In this document: positions 26,499-34,750 of the stretch, piece by piece
How positions within the stretch are numbered: position 1 is the stretch's first letter
Layout: every line of letters starts with the position of its first letter
NCBI RefSeq assembly: GCF_003096415.1
Contig: NZ_QEKH01000012.1
Coordinates: 1-64,000, forward strand
Length of the DNA: 64,000 bases
DNA from: Victivallis vadensis
Lineage (GTDB): Bacteria; Verrucomicrobiota; Lentisphaeria; Victivallales; Victivallaceae
Reading direction: 5' to 3'
The notes under the pieces: model-generated
The model's input: only the letters and a program-made list of their open reading frames with translations
Database searches by the model: none
What the model was told of the DNA's origin: nothing
Translations under genes and position numbers: made by a program

Positions 26499-26523
26499 TT
26501 TTCAGAATGGAGGAGAGATTATT

Positions 26524-27432
26524 ATGAGCAGAATTGCGAATACTGTTACTGAATTGGTCGGGAATACTCCGCTGGTGCGGATCAACCGCCTGAATGAAGG
26601 CAAAGCGGAAATCATCGCCAAGGTGGAATCCTTCAATCCGGGCGGCAGTGTGAAGGACCGGATCGCGCTGGCCATGATCGAGGACGCGGAAAAGCGCGGC
26701 GTGCTGAAACCGGGGGCGCTGATCGTCGAGCCGACCAGCGGCAATACCGGCATCGGCCTGGCGATGGTCGCGGCGGTCAAAGGGTATAAACTGATCCTGA
26801 CCATGCCCGAAACCATGAGCGTCGAGCGGCGCAAGCTGCTTCAGGCATACGGCGCGGAGCTGGTCCTGACCGACGGTATCGCCGGTATGAAGGGGGTCAT
26901 CGCCGGGGCTGACGAAATTCACCGGCGGACGCCGGGCTCCTTTATTCCGCAACAGTTCGAAAACCCGGCCAATCCGGCCTGCCGCCGCGCCGCCACCGCC
27001 GAGGAGATCTGGCGCGACGCCGGCGGCAGGGTCGATGCGCTGATCGCCGGAGTCGGCACCGGAGGTTCCCTGACCGGAATCGGAGAAGTGCTCAAGGAGC
27101 GCAATCCGGCGGTCAAAGTGATCGCGGTCGAGCCGGACGCCAGCCCGGTGCTTTCCGGCGGGCGGCCCGGCCCGCACAGGATTCAGGGAATCGGCGCCGG
27201 TTTCGTGCCGAAGGTGCTGGACAGTGCGATCATCGATGAGGTTGTGCCGGTTTCCGCCGCCGATGCCGGACGGGTTGCGCGGGAAGCCGCCAGACGGGAA
27301 GGATTGCTGATCGGCATCAGTTCCGGCGCGGCGCTTTCGGTTGCGCTGAAAAAGAGCAGGCTTCCGGAATATGAAGGGAAACGCATTGTGGTGATTCTCC
27401 CCGATTCCGGGGAACGTTATCTGTCGACCTAG
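26524..27432 (+). CDS. cysK: cysteine synthase A
   Basis: 302-residue O-acetylserine sulfhydrylase, a pyridoxal-phosphate enzyme that makes cysteine from O-acetylserine and sulfide. Clear motifs: VGNTPLVRI near the start, the PLP lysine in NPGGSVKDR (Lys44), the substrate loop [12 protein letters not shown] (69-80), the glycine loop [10 protein letters not shown], and the closing GISSGAA...[13 protein letters not shown], which is typical of CysK. Length matches the family. GGAGGAG precedes the ATG. The following gene, 52 bases away, is an O-acetylhomoserine sulfhydrylase, so the pair forms a sulfur-assimilation unit. Confidence 0.97.
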   Translation: MSRIANTVTELVGNTPLVRINRLNEGKAEIIAKVESFNPGGSVKDRIALAMIEDAEKRGVLKPGALIVEPTSGNTGIGLAMVAAVKGYKLILTMPETMSVERRKLLQAYGAELVLTDGIAGMKGVIAGADEIHRRTPGSFIPQQFENPANPACRRAATAEEIWRDAGGRVDALIAGVGTGGSLTGIGEVLKERNPAVKVIAVEPDASPVLSGGRPGPHRIQGIGAGFVPKVLDSAIIDEVVPVSAADAGRVAREAARREGLLIGISSGAALSVALKKSRLPEYEGKRIVVILPDSGERYLST

Positions 27433-27484
27433 CTTTTTTCCGAACAGGCCTGATCCACCGTAACCCCAAAGGATATCTGATACT

Positions 27485-28773
27485 ATGAGCGATAAAAAAT
27501 ACCGCATTGAAACCCTTGCGTTGCATGCCGGACAGGTTCCCGATCCGACCACCCTTGCCCGTGCCGTGCCGGTCTACCGCACCACCGCCTACAGCTTCAA
27601 AAGCGCCAGGCACGGCGCGGATCTCTTCGCGCTGCGGGAATCCGGCAACATCTACGCCCGGCTGATGAATCCGACCAACGATGTGTTGGAAAAGCGGCTG
27701 GCCGAGCTTGACGGCGGCGCGGCGGCGCTGAGCCTCTCCTCCGGGACTGCCGCGATCTACTTCACGGTCGCGAATATCCTCCGGCAGGGGGATGAACTGG
27801 TTTCCGCCTCCAACCTCTACGGCGGCACCTACACCCAGTTCGACGCGATCCTGCCGCAGCAGGGCATCCGGGTGAATTTCACGCCGGTCAACGACTTCGC
27901 CGCTGTCGAAGCCGCAATCAACGGCCGCACCCGCGCACTGTACGTCGAAACCGTCGGCAATCCGGTGCTTGATGTGGCCGACCTGGAAAGCTATGCGAAG
28001 ATTGCGAAAAAGCACCACCTGCCGCTGATCGTCGATGCGACCTTTACGCCGCCGACGCTGCTGCGTCCGATCGAACACGGTGCGGATATCGTGATCCACT
28101 CTTTGTCCAAATGGATCGGCGGCCACGGCACCGGGATCGGCGGGGTGGTGATCGACGCCGGGAAATTCGACTGGAGCGATCCCAGATTCGCGCTCTACAA
28201 CGAGCCGGACCGGGGATATCACGGCCTCCGTTTCGCCCACGATCTCGGCGCGAACAACCATCTCGCCTTCATCCTGCGGCTCCGGACGGTCGGACTGCGC
28301 AATCAGGGGCCGACGCTCGCGCCCGATGCGGCGTGGCAGTTTCTGCAGGGAGTGGAAACGCTGCCGCTGCGCATGGCGAAGCACTCCGAAAACGCGCTGG
28401 CGGTCGCGGAGTTCCTGCGGAGTCACCCAAGGTGGAGTGGGTGCGGTATCCGGGGCTGCCGGATGACCCCGCCGGAACGCTTGCCCGGAAGTACCTGAAG
28501 AACGGCTTCGGCGGCATGGTGGTGTTCGGCGTGAAGGGCGGCAGCGCCGCCGCGGTCAGGCTGGTCGACAGCATCCGGCTCTTCAGCCTGCTCGCGAACG
28601 TCGGCGACGCCAAGAGCCTGATCATCCATCCGGCCAGCACCACGCACTCGCAGCTCAGCGACGAACAGCAGCGCGCCGCCGGGCTGATTCCCGAACTAAT
28701 CCGGCTCTCCATCGGCCTTGAGCATATCGACGACATCAAAGAGGCGCTTGCCGACGCTCTGGCGCAGCTCTGA
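27485..28773 (+). pseudogene. metY: O-acetylhomoserine sulfhydrylase, interrupted by a frameshift
   Basis: Two overlapping frames together give a full-length enzyme of about 429 residues. The first frame (27485 to about 28428) holds the N-terminus IETLALHAGQVPDPTT, the PLP region and Lys209 in HSLSKWIGGHGTGIGG. The second frame continues with KVEWVRYPGLPDDPAGTLARKYL to GDAKSLIIHPASTTHSQL at the C-terminus, ending at 28773. The break lies at CACCCAAGG (28424-28432), where one extra C would restore HPKVEW. The enzyme joins O-acetylhomoserine with sulfide to make homocysteine. A recent inactivating mutation and a base-calling error in a short C run are both possible; there is no other decay. Confidence 0.88.
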
Positions 28774-28830
28774 AGCGGCGCCTGCCGGAGAGGAAATCCG
28801 TTTTTACCGGAAATGGAATGGACGGAGGAT

Positions 28831-28859
28831 TTGCTTTCGGCGGATTGAGGCTGTATATT
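28831..28859 (+). promoter_or_regulatory. putative promoter of the nucleotide-sugar operon
   Basis: TTGCTT and TATATT with a 17-base spacer, about 40 bases before the dehydrogenase ATG. Just downstream CTCCCGC (28864-28870) and GCGGGAG (28879-28885) are inverted and the second overlaps the GGGAGGAGG ribosome binding site. Confidence 0.5.
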
Positions 28860-28897
28860 CTTTCTCCCGCGAGTGTCTGCGGGAGGAGGCATTTTTT

Positions 28898-30190
28898 ATG
28901 GATATCGTGGAACGCATTCAGAATGGAACCGTCCGGATCGGGCTGATCGGTTTGGGATATGTCGGGTTGCCGCTGGCGGTCGAATTCGGCAAGGTATTCG
29001 ACACGGTCGGCTTCGACGTGAAACCGGAACGGCTGGAGATGCTGCGCCGCGGCATCGATACGACGCTGGAAACCTCGGAAGAGGAGCTGCGCGCGGCGAA
29101 GCATCTGCGCTATACCGGGGAGATGCAGGAGCTGCAGGAGTGCGATTTCTTTATCGTGACGGTTCCGACGCCGGTGGACAAATACAACCGCCCGGACCTG
29201 ACCCCGCTTTACCGGGCGAGCGAAACCGTCGGCCGGGTGATGCGTCCCGGCAGCATCGTGATCTATGAGAGCACCGTCTATCCCGGATGCACCGAGGAGG
29301 AGTGTGTGCCGATTCTGGAGAAATACAGCAATCTGGCGTTCAACCGCGACTTTTTCTGCGGATACAGCCCGGAGCGGATCAATCCGGGCGACAAGGAGCA
29401 TACGTTGACTAAAATCCTGAAAATCACCTCCGGTTCCACGCCGGAGGCCGCCGACGCGGTGGACGCGCTGTACCGGGCCATCCTGAAGAACGGCACTTTC
29501 CGGGCGAGTTCTTTGAAGGTGGCGGAGGCGGCCAAGGTGATCGAGAACTCCCAGCGCGACCTGAACATCGCTTTTGTGAACGAGCTGGCCAAGATTTTCC
29601 ACCTGATCGGCATCGATACCGGCGAGGTGCTTGAAGCCGCCGGCACGAAGTGGAATTTCCTGAAGTTCCGTCCGGGGCTGGTCGGCGGGCACTGCATCGG
29701 CGTCGATCCCTATTACCTGACCCACAAGGCGCAGGCGCTCGGCTATCTGCCGGAGGTGATCCTGGCGGGGCGCCGGATCAACGACGGCATGGGGCACTAT
29801 ATCGCCGTCGAGGTGGTCAAGCTGATGATCCGCAAGGAGTTGAAGGTGTTCGGCGCCCGGGTGCTGCTGCTCGGCGTCACCTTCAAGGAGAATTGCCCGG
29901 ACATCCGCAACTCCCGCGCGGTGGACGTCGCGAAGGGGCTGCGGGAATTCGGCTGCGAAGTTGATGTGTACGATCCGTGGGCCGATGTGGAGGAGGTCCG
30001 GCGCGAATACGGGTTTGAGGCGACGAACGCTCCGGAACAACTGGCCGGTCGGACATACGACGCGGTGGTGCTGGCGGTGGCGCACCGGCAGTTCAGGGAA
30101 CTGGACCTCGCTCCCCTGCGCAAGCCGGAGGCGGTGGTTTACGATATCAAGGGGATTCTGCCTCGCGAATGTGTTGATGGGAGGCTGTAA
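28898..30190 (+). CDS. UDP-N-acetylhexosamine 6-dehydrogenase (WbpO/TviB type)
   Basis: 430-residue nucleotide-sugar dehydrogenase that oxidises C6 of a UDP-N-acetylhexosamine to the uronic acid using two NAD+. The Rossmann motif is GLIGLGYVGLPLAVEFGK (14-31). The catalytic Cys266 lies in GLVGGHCIGVDPYYL and Lys213 in EAAKVIENSQRDLNIAFVNEL. The VPTPVDKYNRPDL loop and length fit the WbpA/WbpO/TviB branch. The ATG at 28898 was chosen because GGGAGGAGG precedes it; the frame is open further upstream. The next gene is a WbpP-type epimerase, so the likely joint product is UDP-GalNAcA for capsule or O-antigen synthesis. Confidence 0.92.
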   Translation: MDIVERIQNGTVRIGLIGLGYVGLPLAVEFGKVFDTVGFDVKPERLEMLRRGIDTTLETSEEELRAAKHLRYTGEMQELQECDFFIVTVPTPVDKYNRPDLTPLYRASETVGRVMRPGSIVIYESTVYPGCTEEECVPILEKYSNLAFNRDFFCGYSPERINPGDKEHTLTKILKITSGSTPEAADAVDALYRAILKNGTFRASSLKVAEAAKVIENSQRDLNIAFVNELAKIFHLIGIDTGEVLEAAGTKWNFLKFRPGLVGGHCIGVDPYYLTHKAQALGYLPEVILAGRRINDGMGHYIAVEVVKLMIRKELKVFGARVLLLGVTFKENCPDIRNSRAVDVAKGLREFGCEVDVYDPWADVEEVRREYGFEATNAPEQLAGRTYDAVVLAVAHRQFRELDLAPLRKPEAVVYDIKGILPRECVDGRL

Positions 30191-30193
30191 CCG

Positions 30194-31183
30194 GTGAAGC
30201 GCAGGATCGAAAACTGCCGGGTGCTGGTCACCGGAGGAGCCGGTTTCATCGGCTCGAATCTGGTCGAAGCGCTGCTGGCCGCCCGCAACGAGGTGGTGGT
30301 GCTGGATAATTTCATGACCGGCAGGCGGGAGAATCTGGCTCCTTTCGCCGGAAATCCGGCTTTCACGCTGCTGGAGGGGGATATCCGCGACATGGCGATG
30401 TGCCGGAAAGCGGCGGCGGGGGCGGATTATGTGCTGCATCAGGCGGCGCTCGGATCGGTCCCCCGGTCGATCAAGGACCCGATGACCACCACGGAAGTGA
30501 ATATTTCCGGCTTTGTGAATATGCTGTTCGCGGCGCAGGAGGCGAAGGTGAAGCGGTTTGTGTATGCCGCAAGCTCTTCCACTTACGGCGACAGCACGGC
30601 GCTGCCGAAGGTCGAGGAGCGGATCGGCAAGCCGCTTTCCCCTTACGCGATCACCAAATATGTGGATGAGTTGTTCGCGGAGAACTTCAGCGGCATTTAC
30701 GGCGTGGAAACGGTCGGGCTGCGCTATTTCAATGTGTTCGGGCGGCGGCAGGACCCGGATGGCGCTTACGCGGCGGTGATTCCCCGTTTTGTGCGGAGCC
30801 TGCTGCGGCATGAATCCCCGGTGATCAACGGCGACGGCAGTTATTCGCGCGACTTCACCTATATCGACAACGTGGTTGACGCGAACCTGCTCGCGATGGC
30901 GGCGGTGGAGCCGGAGGCGGTGAACACGGTCTACAATGTCGCATTCGGAGAACGCACCACGTTGAATGAACTTTTCCTGTACCTGCGGGAGAATCTGGCG
31001 AAGTTCGATCCGGCGGTGGCGGGGATCGAGCCGCAGTACGGCCCGGTCCGCGCCGGAGACATTCCGCATTCGCTTGCCGACATCGGCAAAGCGCGCCGCC
31101 TGCTGGGGTACGAGCCGGAGATCGGCGTGAAACAGGGGCTGGAGCTGGCGGCAGAGTGGTATTTCAACCATCCGGCCTGGTAG
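30194..31183 (+). CDS. UDP-N-acetylglucosamine 4-epimerase (WbpP/TviC type)
   Basis: 329-residue extended short-chain dehydrogenase. NAD-binding [13 protein letters not shown] (13-25), the catalytic YxxxK in SPYAITKY (Tyr151, Lys155), and [10 protein letters not shown] before it. [15 protein letters not shown] and [24 protein letters not shown] are typical of WbpP/WbgU/TviC, which interconvert UDP-GlcNAc and UDP-GalNAc and also act on the uronic acids. GTG start three bases after the preceding stop, with no separate promoter. No glycosyltransferase genes follow; a dispersed repeat copy comes next. Confidence 0.92.
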   Translation: MKRRIENCRVLVTGGAGFIGSNLVEALLAARNEVVVLDNFMTGRRENLAPFAGNPAFTLLEGDIRDMAMCRKAAAGADYVLHQAALGSVPRSIKDPMTTTEVNISGFVNMLFAAQEAKVKRFVYAASSSTYGDSTALPKVEERIGKPLSPYAITKYVDELFAENFSGIYGVETVGLRYFNVFGRRQDPDGAYAAVIPRFVRSLLRHESPVINGDGSYSRDFTYIDNVVDANLLAMAAVEPEAVNTVYNVAFGERTTLNELFLYLRENLAKFDPAVAGIEPQYGPVRAGDIPHSLADIGKARRLLGYEPEIGVKQGLELAAEWYFNHPAW

Positions 31184-31189
31184 TAGAAG

Positions 31190-31526
31190 CAGCAGGAGGC
31201 CGGGAGGCCATGCCGCTTTCGCGGCAGGCGGGTCTGCAACCCTGCGGTTTGCAGACCTTGTGCGCTACGCGGCCTGATTTTCAATCGCATCTCCGGTGGC
31301 AAGGGCGCTTCGCCCCTTGACCCCGACCGGCAACGTGCCGGTGCGGTAAATCGCCCATAGACTTCTCACAACCCATGATTAATAAACCCGGTTTTGTAAT
31401 TTTTACGCAGTAAAAATTCAAAACCGTACCCGGCGCCGGCACCTTGCCGGTTTGGGGGACCGGGGGGCGAAGCGCCCCCGGCCGCCGGAGGCATTCCCCA
31501 GTGGGGGGGGAGGCCGCCGGAGGCAT
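31190..31526 (-). repeat. dispersed intergenic repeat, copy 2
   Basis: Reads on the minus strand and begins about 11 bases after the stop of the minus-strand LpoB-like gene. It has two GCCTCCGGCGG motifs (duplicated relative to the other copies), a CGCTTCGCCCCCCGG block, CCGGCAAGGTGCCGGCGCCGGGTACGG, and a hairpin with arms 31389-31406 and 31410-31426 around a TGC loop (17 pairs, one bulge). Then come the CCGGCACGTTGCCGG mini-hairpin, an AAGGGGCGAAGCGCCCTT block, GCCGCGTAGCGCACAAGG, and a final GCCTGCCGC-GAAA-GCGGC hairpin. The copy fills the whole gap between two convergent operons and contains no convincing ORF. Confidence 0.9.
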
Positions 31527-31535
31527 CCCCGTATG

Positions 31536-32147
31536 TCAATCGAAGATCGATTTGGTTTCCTGCTTGCCGATTTCGACGTTGTCCTCCCAGACGGCGAGGC
31601 CGGTCGCGAGGTCGGTCATCACCACGTGGAAGAAGAAATAGGACTCTTCCACCCGGCCGACTTTGCTTTTCTGCTGCACGATTTCGCCGGAGAGGCTCAT
31701 ATCCGGAGAGATCACCGTGCCGCGCTTCTGCACCGTCGCCTGATTGAACAGGTCATCATTTTCCAGTTCGCGCACCTGCCGGGTCGCGGTCTCCTCCGCC
31801 CCTTTCGCGCCGACTGCGGTGGTGGTCACCGCCTTGCCGGATTTCAGGATGGCCTGCCGGATCTTGTCGGTCAGGATACGGGTATTTACCGGAGTGGAGG
31901 TACTGTTTTTGACCTCGCCGACCATCACGACCGTCTTGCGGCCGTCCGTGCGGGCCAGTGCGCCGGACTCCAGCAGAGAATCGATCGATTTCAATGCGGC
32001 GGTCTGCCAGTCTTTCACATCGATTCTGTGGGTGCTGGTCAGCATTTCGTCTCCGGCCGGATCGATCCGGTGGGGGGCGACGGCGCATCCGGCCGCGAGT
32101 CCGAGCGCAATGGCGGCGGCGCCGCCGAACAGGGCGTACTGTTTCAT
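31536..32147 (-). CDS. LpoB-like lipoprotein, copy 1
   Basis: 203-residue lipoprotein (lipobox GLAAGC, Cys at about 21) resembling the penicillin-binding-protein activator LpoB family: KTVVMVGEVKNSTSTPVNTRILTDKIRQAILKSGKAVTTTAVG, then EESYFFFHVVMTDLATGLAVWEDNVEIGKQ. In Escherichia coli LpoB is an outer-membrane lipoprotein that reaches through the periplasm to activate PBP1b. In this operon it is the last gene of seven, and the neighbours (YcfL-like, COG3014-like) match the usual proteobacterial company of LpoB. Its closest relative in the window is the paralogue two genes upstream. Confidence 0.85.
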   Translation of the reverse strand: MKQYALFGGAAAIALGLAAGCAVAPHRIDPAGDEMLTSTHRIDVKDWQTAALKSIDSLLESGALARTDGRKTVVMVGEVKNSTSTPVNTRILTDKIRQAILKSGKAVTTTAVGAKGAEETATRQVRELENDDLFNQATVQKRGTVISPDMSLSGEIVQQKSKVGRVEESYFFFHVVMTDLATGLAVWEDNVEIGKQETKSIFD

Positions 32148-32163
32148 ATCCGATTTCCTTTCG

Positions 32164-32619
32164 TCAGTCGTTCTTTTCCTTGAGGCTCACCATAAAGCCG
32201 CAGCACTTTGAATTCGGCGCGACGCTCTGGAGGTATCTGGTTTCGCCGGGGTAGAAAATCTCGGTCATCCAGTTCGACGACGGCGAAGCGACCTTCATCC
32301 CGTCGGGATCGAACCAGTCGACCCGGTAGTTGATGTAGTAGGGATTCTCGCCGGTGAACCAGCTCCAGATTTCGGGGAAGAAGCCGTAGCGTTCGCTGCG
32401 CAGCGCGACCTGAAGTTTCATCGCGCCGCCTTCGGTCCGCGACCGGTGAACCGACATCACCGCCAGCCGGTCGCGGCAGAAGCTGTCGCTCGAAAAACGC
32501 TGCAAATCCAGTTGCGATACCTCCGGGCCGCCCGAAAGCGTGTTCACGGTGTTCTGGCAGCCCGCCGCCAGCATTGCCAGCGCGGCGGCACCGGCCGCCA
32601 GTAAAAACAATCGTCTCAT
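32164..32619 (-). CDS. YcfL-like (DUF1425) lipoprotein
   Basis: 151-residue lipoprotein with signal MRRLFLLAAGAAALAMLAAGC. The mature part, LAVMSVHRSRTEGGAMKLQVALRSERYG...INYRVDWFDPDGMKVASPSSNWMTEIFYPGETRYLQSVAPNSKCCGFMVSL, fits DUF1425/YcfL: a beta-sandwich with YRVDWFDxxG. In Enterobacteria ycfL lies directly beside lpoB, and here it lies between two lpoB-like genes. The second ATG was preferred because AAAGGA is at a normal distance; the first ATG is three codons upstream. Function of YcfL is unknown. Confidence 0.82.
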   Translation of the reverse strand: MRRLFLLAAGAAALAMLAAGCQNTVNTLSGGPEVSQLDLQRFSSDSFCRDRLAVMSVHRSRTEGGAMKLQVALRSERYGFFPEIWSWFTGENPYYINYRVDWFDPDGMKVASPSSNWMTEIFYPGETRYLQSVAPNSKCCGFMVSLKEKND

Positions 32620-32635
32620 CCTGTCCATCCTTTCT

Positions 32636-33253
32636 CTAATAGAACAGCGGGTAGGTCCCCTGTTTCAGAATTTCCACGGTATTTTCCCACACCGCCAGCC
32701 CGGTCGCGAGATCGGTCAGCGCCATGTGGAACAGAAAATAACTCTCCTCGGTCCGCCCCTGATAGGCGGTCTGCTGGGTGATCGCCCCGGAGAGGCTGAA
32801 GTTCGGCGCGATCACGGTGCCGCGCTTCTGCACGGTGGACTGGTCGAAGAGATCGTCCAGCTCTTTCGCGCGGATGCGGCGTACCGCAAGGTCGATGTTG
32901 CCGCCGACGCCGACCGCCGAGGAGACCTTCGCCTGGCCGGACTGCAGAATCGCCCGCCGTATCTTGTCGGTCAGGATCTGCGACTCCAGGTGCATCATCG
33001 TGTAGTTGCGGATGCGGCTGATCATCACCACCGGCTGTTGCCCGTCGGTGCGGCGCAGTGCGCCGGAGGCCAGCAGCGAACGGATGTTCTCCTCGGCGGC
33101 CCGCTGCCAGTCGGCCGGATCGATGCCGCTGACCGTGACCAGCGCCTCGTCGCTGTCGATGCCGATGATCCGGGCCGGAGAGGCGCAGCCTCCCGCCGCC
33201 AACAGCAACAGCAGAAAACAAAGCCCGGTTATGCCATACAGTACTCTTTTCAC
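32636..33253 (-). CDS. LpoB-like lipoprotein, copy 2
   Basis: 205-residue paralogue of the downstream LpoB-like protein, with lipobox AAGGC after a leader of Leu residues. Shared blocks: ILTDKIRRAILQSGQAKVSSAVGVGG, VQKRGTVIAPNFSLSGAITQQ, EESYFLFHMALTDLATGLAVWENTVEILKQGTYP. The GTG at 33253 was chosen: it overlaps the stop of the upstream gene, GGAG stands eight bases before it, and it gives a clean MKRVLYG signal. A longer frame starts at 33268. Having two divergent LpoB-like lipoproteins suggests distinct partner synthases or a heteromeric complex. Confidence 0.85.
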   Translation of the reverse strand: MKRVLYGITGLCFLLLLLAAGGCASPARIIGIDSDEALVTVSGIDPADWQRAAEENIRSLLASGALRRTDGQQPVVMISRIRNYTMMHLESQILTDKIRRAILQSGQAKVSSAVGVGGNIDLAVRRIRAKELDDLFDQSTVQKRGTVIAPNFSLSGAITQQTAYQGRTEESYFLFHMALTDLATGLAVWENTVEILKQGTYPLFY

Positions 33254-34734
33254 TCCATCGTACTCCACTGTTTCAGGTGAAACTTCCCGCCGATTTCACG
33301 GACGTACACCACGGCGCGGGTCGTGTCCCGGTCGAATTCCAGCTGCCGCCGGAAGAGCGTCTTGCCCTTTGCATCCGCCACCTCGACCGTCACCTTGCGG
33401 TCCTGCGGGATCGGCAGGTGCAGCACCTGATACTGCTGCGCGACCGTGACCCAGCGCCGCCAGTCGGTTTCGTCGATCGACACGCTCGAAGTCGAAGCCA
33501 CCCGCGCCTGCGCCGCCGCGACCGCCAGCGCCTTGCCCTCGAAATCTTTGGAAGCCAGCAGCGCCGCCAGCGCCACTTTGGCCCGGTTGTTCTCGGCGGT
33601 CATCGCCTTGATCGCGGCGGAAGCCGAGCGCACCAGGGACGGCATGGTCAACTGCCAGAACTCATCGCGGAACACCGCGTTCAGGTCGGCAAGTTCGCTC
33701 CCCCGGAAGGTTTCGCCGCCGGCGGCGGCGGAAAGCCGCAAGCCCGCGGAGCTGACGAATTCCGGTTCGCTGAATTTCCAGTGCCCCGGTACGTAATCAG
33801 GCAGCCGCACGGTCGCGCGGCGGTCCTTCCAGCCGGGCGGAACACCCTGCGCCAGAATCACCACCGCGAGGTCGTCGGTCAGCGAATAGTTCCACGGCTT
33901 CATCTTTTCCAGCTCCGGCGGCAGTTTTTCGTCCAGCAGCCGCAGCACCGTCGCGTAGTCGCGGTTGAAAAGCTCGTTGCCCGGTTGGAGCTGATGCAGG
34001 TATTTGAGGTCCAGCGCCGCTTCGTCGAATTCATTGTCCCAGTAATAGCCGACCGCCGACAGATAGAACGCCAGCGGATTGAACAGCGCCGCCAGTTGCG
34101 GCCGCAGCCGGTCGCGGTATTCGCCGAACTCCTTCTGCATTCCGGCCGCCTCGAAGGTGCCCCGGTTCAGGTTGTCCCGCATCAACTGCCCGATCCGGTA
34201 GGGCGGCACTTTTTTGCCGTAGTTTTCGCGGTCGTATTCACGCAGACGGGGATCGGATTCGCGCAGCAGATACTGGTACTGACCGGAACGGATCCGCCGC
34301 ACCTCCACCAAGGCATCCTCCAGCTCCCCCTTGCTGAAATAGGCGAAGAACTTCAACATCCCGAGTATCATGCGGTCGCTGCGGTAGCCCCGGTAGGTCA
34401 GCGCCCCCGGCTCGTGGCAGCGGATGTGTCCCTGCCGGTCGAAGAGCCACAGCAGCTTCTCGGCCCGCTCCAGCGCGGTCAGCGCATCGTCGAAGTTGCC
34501 CGCGTCGAGGTTCACGCTGCCCGCCTCCAGATGCCACAGCAGCGCGTTGCGGCTGGTTTCGCCGTCCTCGGCGTCGCTCATTTTCATGCTGAAAGCGGCC
34601 GCGTCGGCGAGACGGTTGGAGTAGTAGAGCGTGCGCAAATGCTCCTGGTCGCTGCGGGTGTAATCCGTGCGGCAGCCGCACAGCAGCGCCGCCAGTACAC
34701 CGGCCATCCAGAGAATCCGTTTCGCTCCGTTCAC
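33250..34734 (-). CDS. COG3014-like TPR lipoprotein
   Basis: 494-residue lipoprotein (MNGAKRILWMAGVLAALLCGC). The N-terminal half is helical with TPR-like repeats (LWHLEAGSVNLDAGNFDDALTALERAEKLL; PLAFYLSAVGYYWDNEFDEAALDLKYLHQLQPGNELF). The C-terminal half is beta-rich and closes with KVTVEVADAKGKTLFRRQLEFDRDTTRAVVYVREIGG. This arrangement matches the uncharacterised COG3014 proteins, which are encoded beside LpoB- and YcfL-like lipoproteins in gamma-proteobacteria. Its stop overlaps the start of the second LpoB-like gene. It could be a scaffold of an outer-membrane complex, but no function is established. Confidence 0.75.
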   Translation of the reverse strand: MNGAKRILWMAGVLAALLCGCRTDYTRSDQEHLRTLYYSNRLADAAAFSMKMSDAEDGETSRNALLWHLEAGSVNLDAGNFDDALTALERAEKLLWLFDRQGHIRCHEPGALTYRGYRSDRMILGMLKFFAYFSKGELEDALVEVRRIRSGQYQYLLRESDPRLREYDRENYGKKVPPYRIGQLMRDNLNRGTFEAAGMQKEFGEYRDRLRPQLAALFNPLAFYLSAVGYYWDNEFDEAALDLKYLHQLQPGNELFNRDYATVLRLLDEKLPPELEKMKPWNYSLTDDLAVVILAQGVPPGWKDRRATVRLPDYVPGHWKFSEPEFVSSAGLRLSAAAGGETFRGSELADLNAVFRDEFWQLTMPSLVRSASAAIKAMTAENNRAKVALAALLASKDFEGKALAVAAAQARVASTSSVSIDETDWRRWVTVAQQYQVLHLPIPQDRKVTVEVADAKGKTLFRRQLEFDRDTTRAVVYVREIGGKFHLKQWSTME

Positions 34735-34750
34735 CGCTTCGCCCTTCCCG

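Noticed and set aside
28736-31171. Very long antisense ORF (over 800 codons) opposite the nucleotide-sugar genes
   Set aside because: It mirrors two well-supported enzymes in the opposite strand; long antisense frames are expected in GC-rich coding DNA. Composition is His/Arg/Pro-rich without domains.
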